Shown in pieces: positions 23,911-32,447 of a stretch of DNA of 50,247 bases. This DNA is from an uncultured Clostridia bacterium (GTDB lineage Bacteria > Bacillota > Clostridia > Oscillospirales > Acutalibacteraceae). Both the position numbers and the translations under genes were made by a program. Every line of letters starts with the position of its first letter. The stretch's first letter is position 1. The notes below the pieces were generated by a model. It made no database searches and was not told where the DNA came from. It saw only the letters and a program-made list of their open reading frames with translations. The stretch covers positions 1 through 50,247 of the forward strand of contig CALWIZ010000015.1 in NCBI GenBank assembly GCA_944380885.1. The letters run 5' to 3'.

Positions 23911-24740
23911 AAACTGCATTGGCTCTCGGCACCTTTGACGGGGTGCATAAAGGGCACAGGGCGGTGCTTTCGCTGCCGTCCGGTTATAAAAAAACGGCGG
24001 TAGTGTTTGCACTTCCGCCTAAATCGGTTTTAAGCGGAAAACCGCAGTCGATAATGACTGCACAGGACAAATTCAAGGTTATAAAATCTCTCGGGATAGA
24101 CGAGATATATCCGCTTGATTTTGCCGAAATAAAGGATATGCCGGCGGAAGATTTTCTTTTGTTTCTTAAAAGTGAATTTTCGCCCGAATATATATCCTGC
24201 GGCTTTAATTATCATTTTGGAAAAGATGCCGCCGGAAATACCGCTTTGCTCAAAAAATTCTGCGATGAAAACAAAATATTTTTGAATTGCTGCGAGCCTG
24301 TGTGTGTCGGAGGAGAACCAGTTTCATCTACCCGCATACGGGGATTGCTTGAAAAAGGCGATATAGCCGGCGCGAATAGCCTTATAGCTGTGCCGTTTTC
24401 TTATACGGCGGAAGTAATAACGGGAGACAGGCGAGGCAGAACGATAGGTTTTCCGACCATAAACCAGAAATACCCTGATGAGCTCCTGCCGGTAAGGTTC
24501 GGAGTATACCGATCAAAGGTAGTTTTAGACGGTAATAAATATGAGGGTATTACAAATATAGGCATACGTCCTACCTGGCAGACCGATTATATTATAAGCG
24601 AAACATTCATAAAGGACTTTTCGTCTGATGTTTACGGAAAAACGGTTACGGTGATGCCGCTTAAGTTCGTCAGGGGAGAGGTTGTGTTTTCCTCGGCAGA
24701 GGAGCTTAAAAAACAGATACAGTCAGATATGGAAGCGTAA
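23907..24740 (+). CDS. ribF: Bifunctional riboflavin kinase/FAD synthetase
   Basis: A 277-residue enzyme that converts riboflavin to FMN and then FAD. The N-terminal nucleotidyltransferase domain has GTFDGVHKGHRAVL (residues 8-21), GFNYHFGKDAAGN and STRIRGLLEKGDIAGAN. The C-terminal kinase domain has GDRRGRTIGFPTIN and GVYRSKVVLDG. The start at 23907 follows GGAGGG and overlaps the truB stop. No FMN riboswitch is present upstream, as expected for an internal operon gene. FMN and FAD are needed by the flavoenzymes encoded at 28-34 kb. Confidence 0.96.
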   Translation: MKTALALGTFDGVHKGHRAVLSLPSGYKKTAVVFALPPKSVLSGKPQSIMTAQDKFKVIKSLGIDEIYPLDFAEIKDMPAEDFLLFLKSEFSPEYISCGFNYHFGKDAAGNTALLKKFCDENKIFLNCCEPVCVGGEPVSSTRIRGLLEKGDIAGANSLIAVPFSYTAEVITGDRRGRTIGFPTINQKYPDELLPVRFGVYRSKVVLDGNKYEGITNIGIRPTWQTDYIISETFIKDFSSDVYGKTVTVMPLKFVRGEVVFSSAEELKKQIQSDMEA

Positions 24741-24752
24741 AGGAGAATTTTT

Positions 24753-25565
24753 ATGCAGAGCTTTTTTGATTCGTTGAAATGGAGTACGGTAATCAGCGTC
24801 CTGCTCACCCTTGTTAAGGCTGGGCTTATACTTCTGATAGGTCATTATATAATTGTCTTTATTCTTAAAATAATGGCAAAATCCTTTAAAAAGGTAAAAA
24901 TCGACCTTTCGCTCGAGAAGTTTTTTATAAAAGCGGTAAATATCGGACTTCATATAATTGTTGTGCTGTCCGCGCTCAACGCGCTCGGTATTTCCACTAC
25001 CGGACTTCTGGCGGCGCTTTCGGGCGCTGTCGTGGCGATAGCGCTGGCGCTCAAGGATTCTCTCGGAAGCGTCGCGGGAGGAATAATCATTCTGCTCACC
25101 CACCGCTTTGAAACCGGAGATTTTATTGAAATGGACGGCGAGAGCGGCACCGTCGTGCAGGTTGACCTTATGCATACCACTCTTAAAACCGCCGATAACA
25201 GGCATGTTGTTATTCCGAACGGCACGGCGGTAAACAGCCGCATAGTTGATTACTCACGCGAAAAGGAACGCAGACTTGATATTGTTTTCCAGATAGGCTA
25301 CGGCGACGACGCCGAAAAGGCAAAGGAGCTTATTCTTAAAACCGTCAAGGCGCACCCTATGGCACTCAGCGAGCCGGACGCTCCGTTCGCGAGAGTGACC
25401 GAATACGCGGCAAGCTCAGTTGATATAACCTTAAGGGTATGGTGCGAAACCGCGAATTACTGGCAGCTTAAATTTGACCTTCTTGAACAGATAAAGAAAG
25501 CGTTTGACGAAAACGGAATTTCCATTCCGTATAATCAGCTTGACGTTCATATTTCCGGCAACTGA
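24753..25565 (+). CDS. MscS family mechanosensitive ion channel
   Basis: A 270-residue membrane protein with three transmembrane segments (about residues 10-37, 60-82 and 84-118). The third is the Ala/Gly-rich pore helix typical of MscS, TTGLLAALSGAVVAIALALKDSLGSVAGG. A cytoplasmic beta domain follows (FETGDFIEMDGESGTVVQVDLMHTTLKTADNRHVVIPNG). It opens under membrane tension and releases solutes during osmotic downshock. It follows ribF by 12 bases after AAAGGAGA and appears to be the next gene of the same transcript. Confidence 0.93.
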   Translation: MQSFFDSLKWSTVISVLLTLVKAGLILLIGHYIIVFILKIMAKSFKKVKIDLSLEKFFIKAVNIGLHIIVVLSALNALGISTTGLLAALSGAVVAIALALKDSLGSVAGGIIILLTHRFETGDFIEMDGESGTVVQVDLMHTTLKTADNRHVVIPNGTAVNSRIVDYSREKERRLDIVFQIGYGDDAEKAKELILKTVKAHPMALSEPDAPFARVTEYAASSVDITLRVWCETANYWQLKFDLLEQIKKAFDENGISIPYNQLDVHISGN

Positions 25566-25591
25566 TTCCGAAAAAAACAGAGGACAAAGCT

Positions 25592-26191
25592 ATGATTATT
25601 TGCTGTTTGGGCGACAGTCTTACAGAAGGCGATTACGGAATATACGGTAAACGCTGCATTGCAAATGTAAAAAGCGAAAACTATCCCTACTTCCTTTCGG
25701 CCTTGAGCGGAGCGGAAGTGAGAAATTACGGCAAATGCGGCTATAATGCGTCTATGTATCTTGATTATTATAATTCGGGAGCGGTAGATGTTAAAGAAGC
25801 CGGAATTATTATTATAATGCTCGGAACAAACGGGGGAATGGATCCTGATGAAGATACAAATGGAAACCGTGACTATACCGAGATTGTAAAAAAATGCCTG
25901 AATGATGCGCCGGGAGCGAAAATTTTGCTTTGCACACCGCCCCGTGCCACCGAAAATCCACATATGTCAAACTTCGGATACGCTGAGAGGGTAAAAAAAG
26001 CCGCGGCTTTTGTAAGAAAAACGGCTGCGGAATTAGATGTTGGCATTATTGATTTGGCGGAAAGCGGACTTTTTACCGCGGAAAACGAATATGTAATGCA
26101 GCCTAATGACGGGCTGCACTTCAGTGCCGCGGGATACAGGACGATGGCCGGGTACATTTATAATTTTCTTAAATTAAAGAAATATCTGTGA
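25592..26191 (+). CDS. SGNH/GDSL hydrolase
   Basis: A 199-residue single-domain hydrolase with the SGNH blocks in order: GDSLTEGD (block I, nucleophile Ser9), NYGKCGYNAS (block II), MLGTNGGMDPDED (block III, GTN) and DGLHFSAAGY (block V, catalytic Asp and His). Such enzymes are esterases, often deacetylases acting on acylated sugars. No signal peptide is present, so it acts inside the cell. It is 26 bases downstream of the MscS gene and ends before a bidirectional terminator. Confidence 0.88.
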   Translation: MIICCLGDSLTEGDYGIYGKRCIANVKSENYPYFLSALSGAEVRNYGKCGYNASMYLDYYNSGAVDVKEAGIIIIMLGTNGGMDPDEDTNGNRDYTEIVKKCLNDAPGAKILLCTPPRATENPHMSNFGYAERVKKAAAFVRKTAAELDVGIIDLAESGLFTAENEYVMQPNDGLHFSAAGYRTMAGYIYNFLKLKKYL

Positions 26192-26236
26192 TTTTACTGA
26201 AAATCAAACCGTCAAAATTAAATATTGCATAAATTT

Positions 26237-26276
26237 AAAAAGTCTCCTGACTTCAAATGAAATCAGGAGACTTTTT
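26237..26276. terminator. Bidirectional terminator
   Basis: A perfect 14-bp stem (26237-26250 with 26263-26276) has A5 on one side and T5 on the other. It serves both the SGNH hydrolase gene (plus) and the ZIP transporter gene (minus). Confidence 0.9.
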
Positions 26277-26285
26277 ATGTTTTGA

Positions 26286-27038
26286 TTATCCGAGCAAAGT
26301 GTCGGTTACAAGCATAACCGCAAAACCGACAAGCAGGGCGTAGGTCGCGCCGCGCTCGCTGCCGTGGGCGTGTGTTTCCGGTATCATCTCATCACTTATT
26401 ACATAAAGCATTGTGCCTCCCGCAAAAGCAAGCGCAAAGGGCAGAACAGCTGATGAAATGCTTACTGCAAAATATCCGGCAAGTGTGCCTACAACCTCTA
26501 TAAGGCCTGTAAATACGGCGCAAATAAAGGTCTTTCGCGGTGAAACACCGGCTGCAAGCATCGGGGCTATTATAACCATACCCTCCGGTATGTTCTGGAG
26601 AGCTATACCGCCGGCTATAACAAGCGCGCCCGCATTGTCACCTGAGCCGAAGCCTACGCCGGCCGCGATTCCCTCAGGCAGATTGTGAATAGCTATCGCC
26701 AGTACGAAAAGGAGAACCTTGTTCAAATCAGCGTTTGAGTGCGGTTCAGTATCTGTGCCCATAAGCCGGTGAAGATGGGGAACAAGACGGTCGATAAGGT
26801 TAAGGCATAACGCTCCGGCGAATATGCCGGTCACCGTTACGGCTAAACCGTATTTTCCGCCGTACTCAAGCGAGGGCAGCACAAGGCCCAATATGGCGGC
26901 GGCGAGCATTATTCCCGCCGCGAAAGAAAGCACAATGTCCGAAAATCTGTGCGATATGCGTTTGAATAAAAGACCGGCGACAGCGCCGACAACAGTGGCT
27001 CCTCCGACGCCGAGAGAAGTCAGCAAAACAATTTCCAT
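26286..27038 (-). CDS. ZIP family divalent metal transporter
   Basis: A 250-residue membrane protein with about eight transmembrane helices. The metal-binding motifs HNLPEG (residues 118-123) and QNIPEG (148-153) lie in helices 4 and 5, and a His-containing loop (HLHRLMGTDTEPH) lies between helices 3 and 4. This is the zinc/iron uptake permease family, here of the GufA-like branch. The start at 27038 follows a GGAG site. The promoter region is very AT-rich with two TATTAT-like elements, so no single promoter is assigned. It diverges from the DUF134-NifX gene. Confidence 0.9.
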   Translation of the reverse strand: MEIVLLTSLGVGGATVVGAVAGLLFKRISHRFSDIVLSFAAGIMLAAAILGLVLPSLEYGGKYGLAVTVTGIFAGALCLNLIDRLVPHLHRLMGTDTEPHSNADLNKVLLFVLAIAIHNLPEGIAAGVGFGSGDNAGALVIAGGIALQNIPEGMVIIAPMLAAGVSPRKTFICAVFTGLIEVVGTLAGYFAVSISSAVLPFALAFAGGTMLYVISDEMIPETHAHGSERGATYALLVGFAVMLVTDTLLG

Positions 27039-27152
27039 TATATTTCTCCGTTTTAATTTTTATAATAATATCATTTTTCAGTTAATATAATATCAGTTCT
27101 CATTTCTGCGGTTTAAGTATATCATAAACGTCTCCGCAAGTCAACGAGGTTA

Positions 27153-27181
27153 TTGACATATGTCATAAACGGTGCTAAAAT
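27153..27181 (+). promoter_or_regulatory. Promoter of the DUF134-NifX gene with overlapping palindrome
   Basis: TTGACA (27153-27158), 17 bases and TAAAAT (27176-27181), about 20 bases before the start codon. The -35 is part of a perfect 12-base palindrome, TGACATATGTCA (27154-27165), which is a candidate operator. The sequence TCATAAACG occurs at 27122-27130 and again at 27163-27171. Confidence 0.75.
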
Positions 27182-27200
27182 TATTCCGGAGGCGATTAAA

Positions 27201-27947
27201 ATGGCGCGGCCGGTCAAATGCAGAAGAATATGCCGGTATCCTTTTATAAAAGATTTTTGTCCACAAAACGGCAGGGACGATAAACAGGTTATACTGTCAT
27301 ACGACGAGTTTGAAACTGTGCGGCTGATTGACAGGGAGGGGCTTTCACAGGAAAAATGCGGCGAGTATCTGTGCGTAGGCAGAACGACCGTGCAGAAAAT
27401 TTACGATTCGGCAAGAAAAAAGATTGCCGAAGCACTTACAGAGGGACTTCCTCTCAAAATTTCGGGAGGAGATGTCAGTCTTTGCAACGGTTTTAACAGC
27501 TTTTGCGAAGAAAAAAACTGTATTAAAAAATATAAAGCAAACAAAAAGGGAGAACAGAATATGAGAATAGCAGTAACATATGAAGACGGTGAAGTATTCG
27601 GACACTTCGGCCATACGGAACAGTTCAAAATTTACGACGTCGATGAGAACCGTATTGTCCGCAGTGAAATTGTCGGCACAAACGGTCAGGGGCACGGAGC
27701 TCTCGCGGAATTTTTAAGGAATAACAGCGTGAATGCGCTTATTTGCGGCGGTATAGGCGGAGGCGCTATGACGGCGCTTGCGGCGGCCGGCATAACCGTA
27801 TATGCCGGAGTGAGCGGTGACGCGGATAAGGCGGTAGAATCGCTTTTGTCAGGTGAACTTAAATACAGTTCAGAGGTAAACTGCAGTCACCATGAATGCG
27901 GCCATGGGGAAGGGCATACCTGCGGAGCGCACGGATGCAATAAATAA
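27201..27947 (+). CDS. DUF134 DNA-binding domain fused to NifX/NifB-type dinitrogenase cofactor domain
   Basis: A 248-residue two-domain protein. Residues about 1-95 form a DUF134 domain: MARPVKCRRICRYPF, two Cys, and an HTH-like LSQEKCGEYLCVGRTTVQKIYDSARKKI. Residues about 128-225 form a NifX/NafY-type domain: MRIAVTYEDGEVFGHFGHTEQFKIYDVD and ALICGGIGGGAMTALAAAGITVYAGVSG. The tail has a His/Cys-rich metal-binding look (CSHHECGHGEGHTCGAHGC). An internal ATG at 27561 has its own AGGGAG site and could give the second domain alone. The ATG at 27201 follows CCGGAGG. A metal- or redox-sensing regulator is the likely role, and the divergent ZIP gene is a possible target. Confidence 0.8.
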   Translation: MARPVKCRRICRYPFIKDFCPQNGRDDKQVILSYDEFETVRLIDREGLSQEKCGEYLCVGRTTVQKIYDSARKKIAEALTEGLPLKISGGDVSLCNGFNSFCEEKNCIKKYKANKKGEQNMRIAVTYEDGEVFGHFGHTEQFKIYDVDENRIVRSEIVGTNGQGHGALAEFLRNNSVNALICGGIGGGAMTALAAAGITVYAGVSGDADKAVESLLSGELKYSSEVNCSHHECGHGEGHTCGAHGCNK

Positions 27948-27961
27948 AAAAATGTAAATAA

Positions 27962-28004
27962 AAATACGCGCCTCGAAAGAGTTTTGCTTTCGGGGCGCGT
28001 ATTT
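27962..28004. terminator. Bidirectional terminator
   Basis: An 18-bp stem with one wobble pair (27962-27979 with 27987-28004) and a 7-base loop lies between convergent genes. AT-rich flanks on both sides give T-rich tails in each direction. Confidence 0.88.
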
Positions 28005-28030
28005 ATTTGATAATATTTTTACGACTTGTT

Positions 28031-29032
28031 TTAAGCCATTGTTTCAAGCATCTTGTTAGTTACTTCATATTTGGTTTTTCCGCCGTTTTTATAGAGCGAG
28101 AATTCCTCCGCCATATATTCCGCCATACGGTGAACCTCGTTTCCGCTGCTTCCGGCTATATGAGGGGTGAGAATACAGTTTTCAAGGGTGTAAAACCTGC
28201 TGTCGGGCAGCGGAGGCTCCGGTTCTGTAACGTCAAGTATCGCCGTAAGGTCAGGACGTGTCTCAAGCACGCCGGCAAGCTCGCTTTCGACGACCTGCGC
28301 GCCTCTGCCGGTATTAAGGAATACGCTGTAAGGCGGCATAGAAGAGAAAAGACTGCCTGTCAGCATACCTTTTGTCTGCTCGTTGTTCGCAAGGTGGTTG
28401 GACACTACTGCGCAGGAGGAAAACAGCTCTTCAAGTCCGCATTTTTTAACGCCGAGTTCTTCCGCTGTACTGTCAGGCAGGAACGGGTCGAAGACAAGCA
28501 CATCAAGCCGGTGGGCTTTAAGTGCCTTTATTACAAGCTTACCTATCATTCCGGCGCCGATTATTCCGATTTTCACTCCGTAATTGCCTTTATAATGAGA
28601 AAAAAATTCTTTTGCCTCTTTAACTTTTCCGACACTCATTTTTTGCTGCGCCCTGAAAAAGCCTTTGTTTGCGAGAATTATCTGTGACACCGTGTATTCG
28701 GCTACCGGTACCGCGTTGGCCGCCCACGCGCTGAAAATCTTTACGCCGCAGTCAAGAAACGGTCTTGCGAAATATTGTACCGTGCCTGCCGCATAAAAAA
28801 CGCATTTAAGCGAGGGCAAAAATTTCTTTATTTCCTCGGCTGAAAGCTGAGACATACCCCATGTGGAAAATATGTATTCCGTATTTTTGAAGCTGTCCGG
28901 TGAGGAGAGAATATCAATTTTTGAATATACTTTTTTATCAATTTCAGCAGTTTTTTCGAGTAAAGAGACAGTATCGTCAGAGTATACGTTTTTTACCGCT
29001 TCAGCGTTTTCGCATAAAAATACCGATTTCAT
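28031..29032 (-). CDS. NAD-dependent D-2-hydroxyacid dehydrogenase family protein
   Basis: A 333-residue protein with the D-isomer hydroxyacid dehydrogenase layout. The nucleotide-binding motif is KIGIIGAGMIGK (about residues 153-164). The substrate-side NTGRGAQV contains the catalytic Arg, DVTEPEPP the catalytic Glu, and TPHIAGSSGNE the catalytic His. Such enzymes interconvert 2-oxoacids and D-2-hydroxyacids, and sugar-acid relatives are common. It is the last gene of the five-gene redox operon; its ATG overlaps the stop of the isomerase gene (TGATG), so the two are coupled. The substrate is unknown. Confidence 0.88.
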   Translation of the reverse strand: MKSVFLCENAEAVKNVYSDDTVSLLEKTAEIDKKVYSKIDILSSPDSFKNTEYIFSTWGMSQLSAEEIKKFLPSLKCVFYAAGTVQYFARPFLDCGVKIFSAWAANAVPVAEYTVSQIILANKGFFRAQQKMSVGKVKEAKEFFSHYKGNYGVKIGIIGAGMIGKLVIKALKAHRLDVLVFDPFLPDSTAEELGVKKCGLEELFSSCAVVSNHLANNEQTKGMLTGSLFSSMPPYSVFLNTGRGAQVVESELAGVLETRPDLTAILDVTEPEPPLPDSRFYTLENCILTPHIAGSSGNEVHRMAEYMAEEFSLYKNGGKTKYEVTNKMLETMA

Positions 29033-29775
29033 CAGAATACCTCCGTAATTTTCCGAAGCGCCGCCGCTTCTCCGGCGAGACTTTCGATTTTTCCGTCCGG
29101 CATAAATTCAAGCAGCACCGTGCCGCCGCCGAACACGCCGAGATATTTACGCCAGATTTCCTTTGCCTTGCCAAGCGGATATTTGTTGTCACCGTCCCAG
29201 TTAAAGGCGTGAATTATCTCGGTGATTCCGGAAATCTTCTTTGCGTAATCAAGATTTTCATTTTCATTTTTGTACTGGTTTGGCTGCCAGTACATTTTAA
29301 AGTTAGGGGAATTTACAGTGTTCATCAGTTTTACAGTTTCGTCAGCCGTATCTGTAAGCGTGTTGTTGTGACATTCAAGGCAGAGCCGGACGTTTTCCTT
29401 TTGAGCGATTTGAGACAGCCTTATGCATCTGTCATACAGCGCCTTTTTTTCATCGTCCGTGTATTCGGCGGCGCCTTTTGTGCCGCACCAGAGCCTTAAA
29501 ACATCTGTTCCGAGAATTTTTGCCGCTTCAATGTACGGCATAATCTCACTGTCGGTATTCTGACCTATTCTGTAATATGTACCGTACGAGCAGCAGGTAA
29601 TACCGTTTGCCTCGCATTCTTTTTTTATTTCCGTAAGTTTTTTCGTGTCGGAAAACGGTGCGTGAACATCGCTTCCCCATTCGATGCAGGAAAGTCCGGC
29701 GTCAGCCGCCGCCTTGATTATTTCTAAGGGGGTTTTATCCCTGAAAGATATCGATACGAGTCCTAACCTGAACAT
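29032..29775 (-). CDS. Sugar phosphate isomerase/epimerase-like TIM-barrel protein
   Basis: A 247-residue AP endonuclease family 2/xylose isomerase-like barrel. It opens FRLGLVSISFRDKTP and has metal-ligand candidates in CLECHNNTLTDTADETVKLM and the later AFNWDGDNKYPLG segment. Relatives act as isomerases, epimerases or dehydratases on sugar acids and cyclitols. I take ATG 29775 as the start because GAAGGTG lies 7 bases before it; a GTG at 29784 lies within that ribosome binding site. It follows the flavoprotein gene by 11 bases. The specific reaction is not predictable. Confidence 0.82.
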   Translation of the reverse strand: MFRLGLVSISFRDKTPLEIIKAAADAGLSCIEWGSDVHAPFSDTKKLTEIKKECEANGITCCSYGTYYRIGQNTDSEIMPYIEAAKILGTDVLRLWCGTKGAAEYTDDEKKALYDRCIRLSQIAQKENVRLCLECHNNTLTDTADETVKLMNTVNSPNFKMYWQPNQYKNENENLDYAKKISGITEIIHAFNWDGDNKYPLGKAKEIWRKYLGVFGGGTVLLEFMPDGKIESLAGEAAALRKITEVF

Positions 29776-29786
29776 AATTTTCACCT

Positions 29787-31697
29787 TCAGTATATGTTTT
29801 TGTTTTCACGGTACTGCCGCCATACGTTTTCAAAAAAGTCGGAGTTTTCCGGAACAGGGCGGACGCTGCGCCAAAGCGTGCCGAATTTGCCGTCCTTAAG
29901 CGAAACCTCCTGAATTTTTCCGGCGGAGCCGCCGTCGTCCTGAATAAAGCGGAAGCATTCGGGAAGCCGTTCCGCCTTGACGCCATCGGGCGAGAAGTAA
30001 AGTGCCGAGCCCCTTGTATACGGTACCTTTTCCGCAAAATCGGACATTGCCGTAAGCACCGCCGCCTGAACAGTCAGAATGTCTTTCAGCTTGTAATATT
30101 TATACAGATTTTTTATATTCTTTACCCCTGCCGTATTTTCAAGAGCGGCAAGCTCATTAAGTATTTCACCAAGCGCCGTGTCCATTTCGGTTTTCGTGCG
30201 AATGGCTCCGCCCTTGTCGCTCATGCGGCGGGCGGCTTTTTTTATCAGCGTATCGGCATCGTTTTTGTTTTTAAGCGCTTTTTCGCAGTACTTTGAATGC
30301 TTTATAACCGCTTTTTCCGCTATTTTATCAAGTGTATTTTTGTCCGGCAGTGTACGGTTCTGCGCGCATATGTACTGCGCGGCTCTTAATGAGCCTGCCT
30401 GACCGGCGTTAAGCGCGCTGCCGCCAGGCCTTGAAATGCCGTTGGTACCTGCGCACTCGCCCGCGGCGAAAAGTCCGGGCACACAGGTCTGCCACCACAT
30501 ATTTACCGCTATTCCGCCGTTGTTGTGCTGCGCGCAGAGGGCTATCTCAAGGCGTTCACGGGAGAGGTCAATTCCTTTGCTTCTGTAAAGCTCTACGGCG
30601 GGAGCGTTCATTTTCATAAGCCGCTCATAAGGCGTGCCGAAGCAGGCGCCGGCTTTTTCAAGATAAGTATACGCCTCCGGTGAGAGCCTGTCAAATTCTA
30701 TGCTTTCAAGCCCGAAAGGATTTTCAGTGTAATCAAGATAAACCTTTCTGCCGAAAAGGACGGTTTCCCTGTATACAAGCAGGTCAATTACCGATGAGCC
30801 GTCCGCCGCCTTGCGGTTGTCAAACGGCCATTGATAGCCTTTAAGGAACTCTACGGACAGCGCCTTATATATATCCACGTAGTATTCTCCGGTAAACTCT
30901 CTTTCTGTGCCGTCTGCGTCCACGGATACTATGGTGGGAAGCACCTGCATATATGTTCCCGAAACATTCCAGCGGGGATTAAGAGAGGCTAAACCGTACT
31001 GCCATTCTGTCATATTCTGGAGCGCCGCGCCTGCCTCAAGGGCAAGTCCGGTAGAGCCGGTGTGTCCGTGGGGATAAACGCTGTCGGCATATATTCCGGC
31101 GGGACCTCCGGTAGCGAGGATAATATCGGTGCAGAAAAATACCGCAAAGCCTCCGGTTTCCTTTTCGAGACAGAGCAGTCCGCATACGCTCCCGTTATAT
31201 TTGAGAATTTCCACCGCCAGCATATTGTCGAATATTTCGGCGCCGTTTTTAAGCGCCTGCCTTTCAAGCGCCTCGGTCATATATTTTGAGGTCAGCGGAC
31301 CCGCCGAGGTAGCTCTTTCGTATGGGTCATGGTCGGTTTTGTAGCCTACGTATTCGCCGTAGCGGTTGACCGGAAACTCAACCCCCAGCTCGCACAAATT
31401 CATAAAGCAGCGAGCGGAAAGCGCCGCTTCGCAGAGAGCGTTGTCACCGTCCACTGCACCGCAGGAGAAAAGGTCGTGAGCCATTTTTGACACGTTGTCC
31501 GGAAATTCTCCGCCGAGACTTAGCTTGTAGTAGGTCTGCTTGTCGCTGCCTGTATTGCGTGAAGTGCCGCAAAGCCGGCTTTCGGTCACAAGCGCCGCTT
31601 TTTTAACTTCGTCCTTGTTTAACCGGCATATCGCGTTGTAGCCTGCCGCTCCGCTGCCTACCACTACCGCGTCATAAAAATACTTTTTATATACCAT
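29787..31697 (-). CDS. FAD-dependent oxidoreductase of the fumarate reductase/succinate dehydrogenase flavoprotein type
   Basis: A 636-residue flavoprotein. The FAD dinucleotide motif is DAVVVGSGAAGYNA (residues 9-22). The second FAD-binding block is GLFAAGECAGTNGISRPGGSALNAGQAGSLRAAQYI (about 415-450), preceded by HNNGGIAVN. Arg and His residues for hydride or proton transfer are present in the middle, but the fumarate-specific pattern is not clear. A helical C-terminal domain follows. It has no twin-arginine or lipoprotein signal, so it is cytosolic. Relatives reduce C=C bonds of organic acids or oxidise alcohols. It belongs to the operon with the Old Yellow Enzyme homologue, which suggests joint redox handling of one substrate. 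Confidence 0.82.
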   Translation of the reverse strand: MVYKKYFYDAVVVGSGAAGYNAICRLNKDEVKKAALVTESRLCGTSRNTGSDKQTYYKLSLGGEFPDNVSKMAHDLFSCGAVDGDNALCEAALSARCFMNLCELGVEFPVNRYGEYVGYKTDHDPYERATSAGPLTSKYMTEALERQALKNGAEIFDNMLAVEILKYNGSVCGLLCLEKETGGFAVFFCTDIILATGGPAGIYADSVYPHGHTGSTGLALEAGAALQNMTEWQYGLASLNPRWNVSGTYMQVLPTIVSVDADGTEREFTGEYYVDIYKALSVEFLKGYQWPFDNRKAADGSSVIDLLVYRETVLFGRKVYLDYTENPFGLESIEFDRLSPEAYTYLEKAGACFGTPYERLMKMNAPAVELYRSKGIDLSRERLEIALCAQHNNGGIAVNMWWQTCVPGLFAAGECAGTNGISRPGGSALNAGQAGSLRAAQYICAQNRTLPDKNTLDKIAEKAVIKHSKYCEKALKNKNDADTLIKKAARRMSDKGGAIRTKTEMDTALGEILNELAALENTAGVKNIKNLYKYYKLKDILTVQAAVLTAMSDFAEKVPYTRGSALYFSPDGVKAERLPECFRFIQDDGGSAGKIQEVSLKDGKFGTLWRSVRPVPENSDFFENVWRQYRENKNIY

Positions 31698-31706
31698 ATA
31701 TCTACC

Positions 31707-32447
31707 TCACAGGCGGCGAATATGAAAGCCGCCGTCAACATCTATCGACTGTCCGGTTACGTAGGGCAGAGCACCGCTGCAAAGCGCCAGAACCGCCGAG
31801 GCGATATCGTCAGGCTGTCCCCAGCGCTTTATCGGAAGTATGCCCTCATTAAAAATCAGATTATCGTACTTCTGCTTTACGGTAGAGGTCATTCCGGTGG
31901 CGATTATGCCGGGACGTATCTCGTTTACCGCAATTCCGTATTCCGCAAGTCTGTCCGCGAACAGAGCGGTTATCATACTTACTCCTGCCTTTGAAATACA
32001 GTATTCGCCGCGGCTTACCGAGCTTGTGTAGGCGGACATTGAGGAGATATTCACTATATAGCCTTTATTCTCACCGTCATTTTTAATCATTTCCTTTGCC
32101 ACAGCCTGCGTGAGGAAAAGCGTTCCCTTTGTGTTTATGTTCATAACAAAATCATAGCTTTCCTCGGTCATCTGGAGCAGGTCGTTTCTTACCTTCGGGG
32201 CGACTCCCGCTACATTCACAAGCACGTCTATTTTGCCGCAGCGGGCAAGGGCGGCATCTATAAACTTCTTACGGTCATCGGCACTGCTCAAATCTCCGCT
32301 GAAATATGTAAAATCCCCCTTTAGTTCCTTGCTCATTTCGGGAGCAATGTCCATACCCGTGACCGAAAAACCGTTATTGAGCAGCTTTGCCGCTGTGGCA
32401 TAACCTATTCCTCCCGCAACTCCCGTAACTATCGCCGATTTATTCAT
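31707..32447 (-). CDS. Short-chain dehydrogenase/reductase
   Basis: A 246-residue SDR. The cofactor motif is TGVAGGIG (residues 8-15), NVAGVAP matches the NNAG position, and catalytic Ser is in NISSMSAY. The YxxxK motif is YCISK and the C-terminal PYVTGQSIDVDGG is typical. Acidic Asp36 (GMDIAPE) after strand 2 suggests NAD(H) preference. The start at 32447 follows GGAGG; its first codons overlap the stop of the upstream OYE gene by 4 bases. It is part of the redox operon, likely interconverting a ring or side-chain hydroxyl and ketone. Confidence 0.9.
   Translation of the reverse strand: MNKSAIVTGVAGGIGYATAAKLLNNGFSVTGMDIAPEMSKELKGDFTYFSGDLSSADDRKKFIDAALARCGKIDVLVNVAGVAPKVRNDLLQMTEESYDFVMNINTKGTLFLTQAVAKEMIKNDGENKGYIVNISSMSAYTSSVSRGEYCISKAGVSMITALFADRLAEYGIAVNEIRPGIIATGMTSTVKQKYDNLIFNEGILPIKRWGQPDDIASAVLALCSGALPYVTGQSIDVDGGFHIRRL

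Noticed and set aside
28007..28687. 226-codon plus-strand frame
   Set aside because: Antisense to the hydroxyacid dehydrogenase, which carries intact catalytic motifs.
28900..29499. 199-codon plus-strand frame
   Set aside because: Antisense across the hydroxyacid dehydrogenase and isomerase genes; basic composition and no ribosome binding site.
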